Shown here piece by piece: positions 22,811 to 32,651 of a stretch of DNA of 64,000 nucleotides; the stretch's first letter is position 1, and each line of letters starts with the position of its first letter. Under the pieces are notes generated by a model. The model did not search any database. It was not told the origin of the DNA and worked only from the letters and a program-made list of their open reading frames with translations. The stretch covers positions 229,126-293,125 of the forward strand of contig JADNRV010000061.1 of assembly GCA_015499995.1 (NCBI GenBank), written 5' to 3'. Origin of the DNA: Flammula alnicola (Eukaryota; Basidiomycota; Agaricomycetes; Agaricales; Strophariaceae). Made by a program: the position numbers and the translations under genes.

Positions 22811-24027
22811 ATCAGGCCAGCAGAGGAACGCAAGGTCTAAATCTATGCGCTGCATACGAAGAATGGTCTTCGAGTCAATAGTGGAATATCGGCATCTATG
22901 TATGTCGGTGGGCAAAGCCGAAATGATCATAGTCGTCGTCCGCGTTCAATCACCTTGAGTGACAGAGTAAACCATTCGTTGACCGTACACTGCATATTGC
23001 ATGAGAACATTCATCCTTCGGCCTTTGATGATTACCATTACGAAGAACTCGATCCACTCTTTCTCCGTAAATGAAGGACTTGTTCGGCCTTTCATCCCGA
23101 ATACATCCGCCTATCTGCATACCGTGCCGCCACAATTCCGTACTTCATTATTATAATCTACATAGCCGTTTGCTTCAATGCTTGAATCCTATGTGATAAT
23201 AATTTTACAAGCGCTCACGACCGTGGGCATTTCTAATAATAGATCTCAGAGTCCAAAAACAATAACTTCCGTTCACAGCGGTCATCCATCTTCATGACAG
23301 ACTGACAGTGACACAGTGTCATTGATGGATGGTAGTCCTAAAAACTCCTACCGAAATAACGAATTGAAACGGGGAAATTTCTGATATAAATCGGCGCCCT
23401 GAGCTGGAGCAGTGCCACTGTGCCATTATCATGGCGAATGATCATTATGGAGGCTCGGCAGGCCATGACGGGTCACGCGCGGGTTGTAACCGGTGCTGAT
23501 GGTGGAAAATTGGAAATACTTAGGTACGCAGAACTCACATATTCGATTTAGGAGGATTAACGTTGGGGGGATCTATGCCCTCTTTCAAGGACATCTCCAG
23601 GGGATCTGGATGATGGTACATCGGAGATGCCCGGTGCCTGCTTGTTGGTGGTTTAAAGTTCGACGCAACTATCGTTGCTCGCGAATTACAATAAAATAGA
23701 GAAATTTCGATTGACAGAAGTGATTTATGTTTTAGTCCCGTAATTTACAAACGTTCGTCCGTGGTCTCTCTGATTTGATTTCCAAGTGGTGGATTCTACG
23801 CCACATTTCTAAATTAGGCCTGCATATCCGTGTTCTAATAATAGACCGGATTCCGCAATCCTAGTCTCCTCGCGTGCAGATTCAATTGACAGAGGGACGT
23901 CTCGCTTTTACGGGGCTGTTACAGTGTCAAAACGTGCTACATGTGGATAGTTTATAAACCCAGTGAATGATGTGTAAGTCCTCCATATCCTGTACGGTAT
24001 TCTCTTCAACTTGCTATACATCATACA
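22811..24027. other. intergenic, 1.2 kb
   Basis: No gene seen. A TTCTAATAATAGA block with similar surroundings occurs at about 23231 and again at about 23834, so part of the spacer is duplicated. The last 100 bases precede member 6. Confidence 0.4.
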
Positions 24028-24528
24028 ATGAAGATTTATAGCATCTCTCTTGCTGCATTTTTTGCGCTGCTATCAACAACCCTGGCAGCACCTGGTCCCC
24101 AAGTTTCGGCCCCTATTCGTTGCATGTGGAGCCTGTGCTCGTTCTCAAGCAAGCAATTTTATTTAACATAACCCCGATCAGGTGGCGGCATATTGGTGGT
24201 TATCCAATCTCTCACGGACGTCTCATTTCGTTAACGTTAGATGAATCTTTCTTCCTACCGTTGGTAGGAGATAATATGTGAGCTCACTTCGGTTCTGGAT
24301 AGAACATTAGGCATTCTCACCGCCTGCTGCGCTGTGCCAGGTCCCGATGGATACTTATGCTGCGAGCCCATTTCATCTGCGCTTGGAGGAACGTAGGTAC
24401 AATTTCTTCTGAGAAAGGGTTGTGCTGATAGCTATTGTGAAGCTACCAGCCTGCAAGTAGACCTTGCCTGGGTTAGGGTAAACGAAGAGGCCCTACATCA
24501 TTTGTCAATACTGCCAGTCCGTAGCTAA
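24028..24528 (+). CDS. array member 6, partly degenerate
   Basis: Exons 24028-24121, 24182-24195, 24268-24277 (micro-exon) and 24341-24392 have exactly the family lengths and phases. The signal peptide begins MKIYSISLAAFF and ends TLA. Cys1 to Cys4 are present as C-x7-C-x5-CC (CPDGYLCC). Two oddities suggest decay. The first intron would need a GC donor (T then GCATGT). In the last exon the fifth cysteine can be read only with an acceptor at about 24431 and the sixth is then missing, the frame running on to a stop at 24526-24528. It is either a pseudogene in the making or a variant with an unpaired cysteine. Confidence 0.5.
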
Positions 24529-24750
24529 GCAAATTAAAATTTCAACCAACTTCTATGCCAAAAATCGAAAATGTTCGGCATTTGCACTCTATGTGAGTTC
24601 TCTTGATCGGTAGCTGCGCTCTTGGTTCATCGTAAATCTGATCACGAGAACTGTAATCTACCAGAAACTCGGTCAACAGGTCATGGGCGCAATACGCACG
24701 TCCGCCGACATTCATACGTTACGACTCGGAGGACCACGTCAGGAAGCACT

Positions 24751-24781
24751 ATATATAGACTATCGAAAGGTACATATAAAT
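24751..24781 (+). promoter_or_regulatory. paired TATA boxes of member 7
   Basis: ATATATAG at 24751 and CATATAAAT at 24773, 22 bp apart, 60-90 bp before the ATG at 24839. Confidence 0.55.
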
Positions 24782-24838
24782 CCTGAGAACCAGGACTTTT
24801 CGATTGTACAGAAACTTGGCCTTCGACCACCAGCAATC

Positions 24839-25359
24839 ATGAAGTTCTTCGTCATTACCCTCGTTGCATCTTTCGCGTTCTTCTCGCAGGCCTTTGCGGC
24901 ACCCAGCCCTCAAACAATCACTGAGTTCACTTGTATGTTTGTTTAGGAACCTTGCGCTTCGGAAATGTACTGATACATCACCGCAAAGGCGGCGGCGAAT
25001 TTGTAGGTAGACGTTCATAGCTATTTTCAGCCAGTTGGAATAACGCATGAAATTCCTTCACTACCAGGATTTACAATGTGAGCATTTGAATTTCATTATC
25101 CAAAAGACAGGATTATTGTAGTAATGGGTAATTGGATATCATAGGCCCCACCGGATATCGCTGCTGTCTCATTTTTACCATAATCTCCGAGTCGCCTCTC
25201 AGTGGCAGGCAAGCCTGTTTTTCCGATTCAGCGGGGCAAAGTGTACTAAGGACGAGGATTGGAATAGCTGCCAACCGGGAAGATTCGGAGTTTGTCCGTT
25301 ATAAAACAGTTCCATCGCAGCTTTGCATTGGAATTGCCGGCTACTTACATGGCAAATGA
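24839..25359 (+). CDS. array member 7 with diverged 3' end
   Basis: Exons 24839-24932, 24989-25002, 25068-25077 and one starting at 25145 follow the family plan. The signal peptide begins MKFFVITLVASFAFF and ends QAFA. Cys1-Cys4 are C-x7-C-x5-CC with CPTGYRCC. The usual donor after the CC exon is absent, and the frame stays open to a stop at 25357-25359. The final segment LCIGIAGYLHGK resembles the normal last exon, but the last cysteine is replaced. Either intron 4 is retained or lost, or an unusual splice joins to about 25322. Coding status uncertain. Confidence 0.5.
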
Positions 25360-26375
25360 GGTTTCGATGTGGGAGCAAGAGCTAGCAAGAGAGTGAATGC
25401 GTCGTATTAATGACTTGTAAAAATCTAGTTAAGAATTGGATCAACTCGGATGTAAGACATACCCTCCCCCAGCTATTATATAGAGCTCACTACACGGAGT
25501 TCAGCGCTGCACATTCAACCTTGTTGCGATGTGGAACTCGAAGTCTTGCAGCGTTGCGCACAAGATGAAGGAGCCTTGTTCAACGCTTTCCACGGCACTC
25601 TCCGAAGCGGATCAGGATATTTGTTATGCCGAATGGGGTGGAACGTTAACATGAAATTTAACAATTGATCCTCACGAGCGCTGTGACTAGTTGACTCCCA
25701 CTGCTACGGCTCTCAGAGTCAAACCATTCATTCACCCTACTAAAACATCCCTCAGACTGGAGCCTCGGATCTGGAGTGGTTGAACACTTGCCCCTGGACT
25801 CGGTCATCCATGCCTGGCGAGAGACCTGACCATGTTCTCATGCCTCATTTTTAATCCGAATTCCTCCCCGAGTCTCTTCCGCTGACTAGACTTGGACTGG
25901 ACCCGACATTCACGTCCGTCACGACTCATTAACACTCATCGCTTGCGAACATTCTACAGACGATCCACACTAAAACCGATGGAATGAATCCTGGTATCCA
26001 CCTCACTTCCGTGGCGGCTCCAGCAACCCTGGTCATCTGAAATGGAGGACAGTTGTTGACAAAGGTTGTGATAAGTATCGATGTGCCTTGCTTTCCACGA
26101 ATGTACGTACGGGGCGGTTCACGGCTGTTCACATAACTGAAGTGCATCTCATAATTATTTTTTTCGGCAGTTCTGCAGCATCGATGAAAACGACCTTTCT
26201 CCATTGATCTACTACGACGACCGCAGCCGAAAAGTGGCAGTCTCATACCGCCCTCTGTCTACCATGACCGCAACCGGCATAGTCCTTCCAAAAATACTGA
26301 ACGGCTGGAGCTTAAGAGAAACAGGAATCATGTCGTTCGAGGTTCAAAATGCGAGCCTAGGATATACGAGTATGG
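25360..26375. other. intergenic, 1 kb
   Basis: No gene seen. A lone TATATAG at about 25479 has no array gene downstream and may mark a deleted copy. Confidence 0.35.
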
Positions 26376-26383
26376 TATTTATA
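26376..26383 (+). promoter_or_regulatory. TATA box of member 8
   Basis: TATTTATA about 95 bp before the ATG at 26477; the second box of the pair is not recognisable. Confidence 0.45.
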
Positions 26384-26476
26384 GTCCACGATGATGTTAC
26401 GAATATCAAGTCTCGTAGGGTGACTGCCATTCTCCTGCAAATTCATTGCATTTCACTTACCAACTACCAAGAAAAC

Positions 26477-26915
26477 ATGAAGTTCTCGCTCATCTCGCTT
26501 GTCGTGTCGGTCGTGCTCTTCTCCCAGGCCTTCGCCACACCCACTCCCCAGACCGATCAAGAAGTGGTTTTCCATTGTATGTGCTTTGAATCTCTAGCCT
26601 AATTATATCATGCGCTAACACGCGTCTCGAACGCAGGTGGTTTCCCTACTGTACGTACATATGCATAGACTCGTGATTTCGTCTCTCTCGGAACTGATGA
26701 GGGTTGTGTTTCATCAGGGAAAAAGCTGTGAGTACATATCGCCGACCTTTAGGAGAAATGGCTGATTCCATGAGCAGGCCCTATTGGATATCGATGCTGC
26801 GGTCCACTGAACGTCAAGACGGGGGGAACGTGAGTGGCTTTTTTACGAAAGAAAACACAGATGCTAAACGTTTCTCAGTTGTCTCAAGGGAGCAACAGGC
26901 GTCTGTCCTCTCTGA
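26477..26915 (+). CDS. small secreted six-cysteine protein, array member 8
   Basis: Exons 26477-26576, 26637-26650, 26718-26727, 26778-26829 and 26879-26915 give 70 residues. The signal peptide begins MKFSLISLVVSVVLF and ends QAFA, followed by TPTPQ. Cysteines follow C-x7-C-x5-CC-x10-C-x7-C with CPIGYRCCGPL and an ending of the type TGVCPL. It opens the second sub-group (members 8-11, 13, 14), marked by a 10-residue loop after the CC pair ending in GGT or GGI and a closing GICPL-like segment. Function unknown. Confidence 0.85.
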
Positions 26916-27282
26916 AAGCCGGTGTGATACTGTCAAGATTTCCTTTCAATTTCTAATTGATTTCGATAATCATCTAATCGGAAGTAGTCTATCGGGCTTT
27001 GATTCTTTGAAATTGATCTCCGTTTTCGCATCTGCTCTGCTCCTGTGAAATTTGGACGGCATGACATCAGAATGAGAAGTTATTCTACTTACAGTAGTCA
27101 AAAGCAACCGGACGCTTTCGCAGAGGCCACTGTCCCTCACGAGTGGTGACATAATGTCGTCGTATCATGATGGACCCCTGAGGAAACGTGAAAGAAACGG
27201 AGGTCAGATGGCGCTATGTACTCTCAAGTGGATGTCCGAAAATCAGGCAAAATTTATTTTCTGGAAGCAAGTAAAAGCCAGA

Positions 27283-27311
27283 TATTTTTAGCTTGCAAAA
27301 AGGGTATAAAT
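27283..27311 (+). promoter_or_regulatory. paired TATA boxes of member 9
   Basis: TATTTTTAG at 27283 and GTATAAAT at 27304, 21 bp apart. Confidence 0.6.
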
Positions 27312-27384
27312 CCTCGTAACTTGAAGAGCGTCTCCAGCACGTTAACTAAGACAATCTCCGGCCTTTCGCAAACGCAAGCAAGCC

Positions 27385-27841
27385 ATGAAGTTCTCTATCA
27401 TCTCCCTCGCTGTGTCTCTCGTACTCGCATCGCGAGGCCTCGCTACACCGACGCCACAAACCGCCACTACTGTCTACCACTGTACGTGATTTTGATTGTC
27501 CTGATACATGCGACGTAAATTCTCATGTCGATCCTTTAGGTGGTGGCACGTCGGTATGTTTGTATAGGTCTGAAGATTCCTGCTAAGCTAACTTACGATA
27601 CGTGTGCGGCCCGACTTAACGCTACTAGGCAGCGGAATGTGAGTACCTAAATAGTTTTAACTCTTCACAAGGCGGAACTAACCAGGAGGTAAATTTGAAA
27701 GGTCCCACTGGATGGCGTTGCTGCGGTCCCATACAGGCTACCCTTGGTGGAACGTGAGTTCTATTCCTGATAAAATTTATTGAATCATGCTGACGGAGTA
27801 AAAGTTGCTACGAAGGACTGACCGGCATATGCCCTCTGTAA
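27385..27841 (+). CDS. small secreted six-cysteine protein, array member 9
   Basis: Exons 27385-27481, 27540-27553, 27629-27638, 27702-27753 and 27805-27841 give 69 residues. The signal peptide begins MKFSIISLAVSLVL and ends RGLA. Cysteines follow C-x7-C-x5-CC-x10-C-x7-C with CPTGWRCCGPI and end LTGICPL. It is the tandem twin of member 10, sharing promoter and flanks, and differs by a few residues, including positions in loop 1 and after Cys5. Confidence 0.88.
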
Positions 27842-27952
27842 GAGAAATAGTCGAACGCAATGCCGTCAGCGTCAGTCGGAAGTTGTTACCATTGAACCAT
27901 ATAGAACTTGGTATTTTGACCGAAATGTACCATCTTCCTTGGCTTCTTTGTC

Positions 27953-28080
27953 TGAGTTTTCGGTGGCGCGTGAGACTTGTCTCAATTCGGCTTATTTGGC
28001 CACGTAATTGAGAATTGATCGCAAATCGATCGCTTTCCCAGGCTGCCTCAGAAGGAAATCCCTGGGAATGGCGAAGGGCG
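27953..28080 (+). repeat. dispersed repeat of about 125 bp, copy A
   Basis: The reverse complement of 58290-58410 matches this segment over about 125 bases with roughly one mismatch in nine. It includes CCCAGG ... CCTGGG, which can pair as a short hairpin. It lies exactly between the two tandem copies of the member 9/10 unit. No coding capacity. Confidence 0.8.
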
Positions 28081-28204
28081 AGGCTGCCCTTGGATGGACC
28101 TCCTGAGGAAACGTGAATGAAACGGAGGTCAGATGGCGCTATGTACTCTCAAGTGGATGTCCGAAAACCAGGCAAAATTTATTTTCTGAAAAGTAAGGGC
28201 CAGG

Positions 28205-28233
28205 TATTTTTAGCTCGCAAAAAAGGTATAAAT
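28205..28233 (+). promoter_or_regulatory. paired TATA boxes of member 10
   Basis: TATTTTTAG at 28205 and GTATAAAT at 28226, 21 bp apart as in its twin. Confidence 0.6.
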
Positions 28234-28311
28234 CCTCGTAAGTTGGAGAGCGTCTCCAGGCTCCAGCACGTTAACTGAGACAATCTCCAGCCTTTCACAC
28301 ACCATCAAGCC

Positions 28312-28771
28312 ATGAAGTTCTCTATCATCTCCCTCGCTGTGTCTCTCGCACTCGCATCGCGAGGCCTCGCTACACCAATGCCACAAACCGCCACTACTGT
28401 CTACCATTGTACGTGATTTTGATTATCCTGATACATACGACATAAATTCTCATGGCGATCATTTAGGTGGTGGCGTATCGGTATGTTTGTATAGGTCTGA
28501 TCATGAAGACTCATGCTAAGCTGACTTGCGATATGTGTGCCGCTCGACTTAACACTAGGGAGCGAAATGTGAGTACCTAAATAGTTTTAACTCTTCAGAA
28601 GGCGCAACTGACCAGGAGGCGAACTTGAAAGGTCCCCGTGGATGGCGTTGCTGCGGCCCCATACAGGTTACCCTTGGTGGAACGTGTGTTGTATTCCTGA
28701 TAAAATTTATTGAATCATGCTGACGGAGTAAAAGTTGCCATGAGGGACTGACCGGCATATGCCCTCTGTAA
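28312..28771 (+). CDS. small secreted six-cysteine protein, array member 10
   Basis: Exons 28312-28408, 28467-28480, 28559-28568, 28632-28683 and 28735-28771 give 69 residues. Signal peptide and cysteine spacing (7-5-0-10-7) are the same as member 9. Differences include CPRGWRCC instead of CPTGWRCC and His instead of Tyr after Cys5. Exon 4 ends at a GTGTG donor. It is the most recent duplicate in the array. Confidence 0.88.
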
Positions 28772-29261
28772 GAGAAATAGTCAATCGCAAAGCCATCAGT
28801 CGGAAGTTGTTACCATTGAACTTCCATATAGAGCTTGGTCTTTTGACTGATATGTATCATCTTCCTTGGTTTTGGAACCCTCTTTGCGAACTCGAAAGAC
28901 TAGATCCTTCATGTCCGAGCACAAGTAAAAATAGAACAAACGTTTGAGCGTCAACCATCGGACGTTCATGTGCAACGCACACGCCCTGATTTCTGTGTCA
29001 ATATTTACACAAAGCGGTTCAGCTTGCTCTCAGTGGGTCGCAGTCTTTCCGAGTGGTAAGATGCGCGTTAGGCCCCACATGTGAACCACTTCAACATTCA
29101 AACTCTCTCAACGGAAACTGCTAGACATCTTGACATTCTCTCGCCAAACAAGTATCCCCTCACCAGAGGACTGAAATCAGTCGTGAACTATAAATGCTCA
29201 TGAAATGAACCCACAATCATTCATCAACGGCCAGTGGCTTCTCCAGTTTCTCGAAAGCACC

Positions 29262-29701
29262 ATGAAGCTGAACATTGTCGGGTCTTTGGCCTTCGGGCTT
29301 GGACTATTCTCACACGCGTTCGCACTGCCAACTCCTCAGGTAACCACTGCCGTGATCCATTGTATGTCTTTAATATGTATCTTGTTCAGAAATCTGAGAA
29401 TAATTCGTCTAGGTGATATCCCCGGAGTAAGTATATAGACTGATGTCCCGGTATTTCGAGCTGAACGAAGATGAAATGTCCGCCTGAAGAGTCTGACATG
29501 TAAGCGCCCATGGGCTTTTTACGTTGCTTCCAGTCGCTAAGCAGTGTATGGCATAGGTCCAGTTGGGTATCGATGCTGTGGTTCAATCTCGGCCGATTTC
29601 GGTGGAATGTGAGTATACCTTCTAAGAACTTATGGACTGTTACACAGGACTGAGGTTCGCGTAGCTGCTACTGGGGAGAGAAGGGCATTTGCCCCGTCTG
29701 A
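29262..29701 (+). CDS. small secreted six-cysteine protein, array member 11
   Basis: Exons 29262-29361, 29413-29426, 29490-29499, 29557-29608 and 29665-29701 give 70 residues. The signal peptide begins MKLNIVGSLAFGLGLF and ends HAFA. Cysteines follow C-x7-C-x5-CC-x10-C-x7-C with CPVGYRCC and the ending EKGICPV. The promoter has a single CTATAAATG at about 29188. The start context AAGCACCATGAAGCT is nearly repeated at the relic at 30700, marking that relic as its closest kin. Confidence 0.85.
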
Positions 29702-29812
29702 AGGCAATTCAACCGCAGTCGAGCTTTGCGTGTAGTAGCCGCGCGCGTGATATCCATATTGCCGCTGTCGTTTTCCACGAATAGTGTCCAATAAGGATGG
29801 CACTACCGAGAG

Positions 29813-29838
29813 GTGCCAAAGGTATAAAAGCTTGGTGG
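29813..29838 (+). promoter_or_regulatory. orphan array promoter (relic)
   Basis: GGTATAAAAGCTTGG and the following about 70 bases resemble the TATA-to-start region of member 14 (32578-32650), but no signal-peptide exon follows. It is probably left over from a deleted gene. Confidence 0.4.
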
Positions 29839-29989
29839 GGTACTTATGATGGGAGAATAACTTCGAAACGGTTGCCGTGATACCTCTGCTTTGAAATGAA
29901 ACATGTGCATTACATCACCATTTAGCGAGGGAATCTCCAAAGGAGATTTCCCTCATTGACAAATTGAGTTAGAAATCACTCCTCGGTGA

Positions 29990-30370
29990 TGCATTCATCA
30001 ACCATATTTTTTCCCAGGGGGGAAATCTATCTTCTTAGCAGTCGTATCCCTCAAGGAATCTCTGGGCGCTAAACGAGCGCTTAATTGAACGGATCCTAGA
30101 TATGTCTTCCAGAGGTTGAGCTCCATCAAACGCACCCTAATAGATTCGTTAGGTAGCCAGTAGATGGTCAGTACAGTGCAGTTCATCATCGAGCCATAAT
30201 CAGTACCTTTAGTTCCCAAATCTCTAGGGCCGCACCTGACCCAAACATTATAAGGTCATGTGGAACACAACGTTTTTGAACATATGCTTGGCATATGTGC
30301 TGGTTCACACCAGATAGCGTCCCTCATAACGTGAATGTCAATAACTCCAATGCATCCAATGGGCCCGAAA
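29990..30370 (+). repeat. duplicated spacer, copy 1 (relic upstream region)
   Basis: Blocks such as GGGCGCTAAAC[GA]AGCGC and GCGTCCCT[CA]ATAACG occur in the same order at about 32215-32460, upstream of member 14. The two spacers descend from one duplicated segment. Confidence 0.6.
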
Positions 30371-30699
30371 GACTAGTGCTGGATAAAAGACAAAGTGAAT
30401 CGGAAGCATGCAAACACTATGACATTCGTGCTTGTAAAATGGCCCAACTTGCCTAGAAACTCCCGTCAGATCCTAATTATACGTGGATCGGGTGAGGTTC
30501 AGTTTCCTCGCCGGAAGGCCTCTGCGCTCCAACTGGGAAACATTTCAACTCGGATATCTCTATGCTCTTTCACCTAAGTAATGCCGCCGCGCATGACGAG
30601 GCTGTGCTGGTCAATTCACGAAACGCGCAAGAAACGAACGGGCATTTAGATCTTTAACACAACAATGTCTCACTGATTCTCCGGCCTTTCGCAAGCACC

Positions 30700-30945
30700 A
30701 TGAAGCTAAACTTTCCGGCTTTTCGACTTAAATTGCATCTCAGTCCTTGGTGTAAGCATACCGACTGCCATCGTAATATCTTTAGCCAAATCTAATTTCG
30801 AAATGAACTTCGAAATGAATTGACGGCCATCAGATTCCGAAATGTAAGGGCCAATGGTGTCACGCTGGGTGCGACACTTAACCCCTACCTCCAGAATCCA
30901 TTTGGCTATCAAAACCCATCTCGGATGTCTCGGACGATCCGAGTG
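30700..30945 (+). pseudogene. array member 12, relic
   Basis: The start codon and MKLNF survive, but the signal-peptide exon is out of frame after about 30 bases and no exon 2 can be found. The micro-exon is still recognisable (30834-30843, between CAG and GTAAG). A diverged exon 4 lies at about 30893-30940, where the CC codons are gone. It is flanked by sequences like those of member 11. Confidence 0.6.
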
Positions 30946-31340
30946 CAACTTGAATACATACTCCTTGTGAGAGACTGAGTGGTACCCGGGATTGAGGAGA
31001 AAAGGAGAAACTGGGGTTTCCCGGAACGAGCGCAGCTCCACTTTACAATAACCTACATAAATGATGATGGAGTGATGCACCAGAACGTGGTAAATCTCCG
31101 GAGGCTCGAAAATTCATTCCAAATCGAATTCTGGACAGGTGCTGCATCATGGGATTTTTACAAGTCCCCACAGTCGCCGGTTTCAATAACCCAAAACATC
31201 CCGAACCGGTCGCACCGGATAAGCCACCATAAGCGTCTACTAGGCCTACAAATCTCAGTGCTTGGAAGAATAATGCATGGAAATAACGAAATTTAGTGAC
31301 ATAAATCGACGCCCATGCCGAACCAAGTCGCGGAAGGCCA

Positions 31341-31370
31341 TTTATAGAATTCGGGAGGGCAGCATAAAAC
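31341..31370 (+). promoter_or_regulatory. paired TATA boxes of member 13
   Basis: TTTATAG at 31341 and CATAAAAC at 31363, about 22 bp apart. Confidence 0.5.
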
Positions 31371-31431
31371 CAGGCTGAAGAGCAATATCTCCAGCACAGT
31401 TGCATCGACTACCGAGCACTGAAACTAAGCC

Positions 31432-31909
31432 ATGAAACTCTCTCTCATTTCTTTTGTAGCGTCTCTTGCGTTCTTCTCGCAAGCCGTGGCAACGCCCGCT
31501 CCTCTGGGACCCGGGCCTGTAGTATTCCATTGTACGTGAAGTTTGAGATCTTACTTTGATGACAGAATTAACAAATCGTCTTATAGGTCAGGGCCCGTAC
31601 GTACGTATTTGACTCGAAATTGAAGTCTGGTGCCAGTGTTGAATTTTAACCCCCCATTATTTCAACATTAGAATACAAACTGTGAGTCCAAGTTCCGTGA
31701 GGCCGCGCGAGCCTGTCTCTCTGAGAAAGGCAAAAAACTAATGGAATGATGTCGACAGGCCCTGCTGGATACCGTTGCTGTGGTCCTCTCGTTAACGGTG
31801 TTGGTGGAACGTGAGTAGTCTTCCTGTATTGGCTCAGAAAACGGAAAACGCAATCCTCACGTCCTGATCTAGTTGTTTCGTTGGTGAAACCGGCGTTTGC
31901 CCTCTTTGA
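31432..31909 (+). CDS. small secreted six-cysteine protein, array member 13
   Basis: Exons 31432-31531, 31587-31600, 31672-31681, 31759-31810 and 31873-31909 give 70 residues. The signal peptide begins MKLSLISFVASLAFF and ends QAVA. Cysteines follow C-x7-C-x5-CC-x10-C-x7-C with CPAGYRCCGPL, GVGGTCF and the ending ETGVCPL. It is closest to member 14 in the mature part. Confidence 0.87.
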
Positions 31910-32214
31910 AGCGAAGTCTGGGCGTAGATGAACTAGGGCGGTTACAGCATAGAATGCGGGGAGCGCCCAAGTTGTACATAATCATCTAAACCTTAAAGCT
32001 GATTCTCTGACATCATGATTCTGGAAATGAACGATTCATATTAAAATGTTAAACAGCTATGGCGCATTATTCCCAAAACGAATGTTTCCTTTGATGTGTG
32101 AGTTCATATATGCTCTCGACCTTCCATCTAAGTGCAGAATTTTCGTCCAGTTAGTCGGAGGGGAATCTGTGTATTCGTAGATGTAGTTTTTGTCGCGAGC
32201 AACTCACGAGTCTT

Positions 32215-32460
32215 TGGGCGCTAAACAAGCGCCTATTTGAAGGGAACAATCTCTTATGGACTTCTTGGTTGTAGGAAACACATTGGCACTGTTCACGGCC
32301 GTCAATCCAACTAAAGTTACTGTGAACACAAACTCAGTAATCCGTCAACTTAGGGACCGAAACATCACAATGGCTTGCGAACAGTAACGGTTCTGAACAC
32401 ATGACAGTCCTTTGAGCGCTGCTGCATTGGATTGCGTCCCTAATAACGAGAATGCCAATC
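32215..32460 (+). repeat. duplicated spacer, copy 2
   Basis: Partner of 29990-30370; lies upstream of member 14. Confidence 0.55.
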
Positions 32461-32555
32461 GATTCCAGTGCAACTGGTAAATATTTAATGAATGGAGAAC
32501 ATTGACAGAGATCAACGCCCAATCCTGAGGATATGTAGGCCATGGCTTGCGGTGT

Positions 32556-32586
32556 TATTTATAGAACACCAACGAAGGTATAAAAT
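32556..32586 (+). promoter_or_regulatory. paired TATA boxes of member 14
   Basis: TATTTATA at 32556-32563 and GTATAAAAT at 32578-32586, 22 bp apart, 66-96 bp before the ATG at 32652. Confidence 0.6.
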
Positions 32587-32651
32587 CTGGTGAAGTGTGT
32601 TTGTTTCCTCAGAAAAGTAGCTCTGATACATCTTCAGCCTCGAACTTAACC

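Larger units (their letters stand above)
27180..27945 (+). repeat. tandem segmental duplication, copy 1
   Basis: Covers promoter, gene and 3' flank of member 9. It is nearly identical in order and sequence to 28104-28870 (member 10); the units are offset by about 925 bp. The two copies are separated by a different dispersed repeat (27953-28080). Confidence 0.8.
28104..28870 (+). repeat. tandem segmental duplication, copy 2
   Basis: Second copy of the unit at 27180-27945, carrying member 10. Small insertions and deletions separate the copies, for example an extra CTCCAGG before the ATG. Confidence 0.8.
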
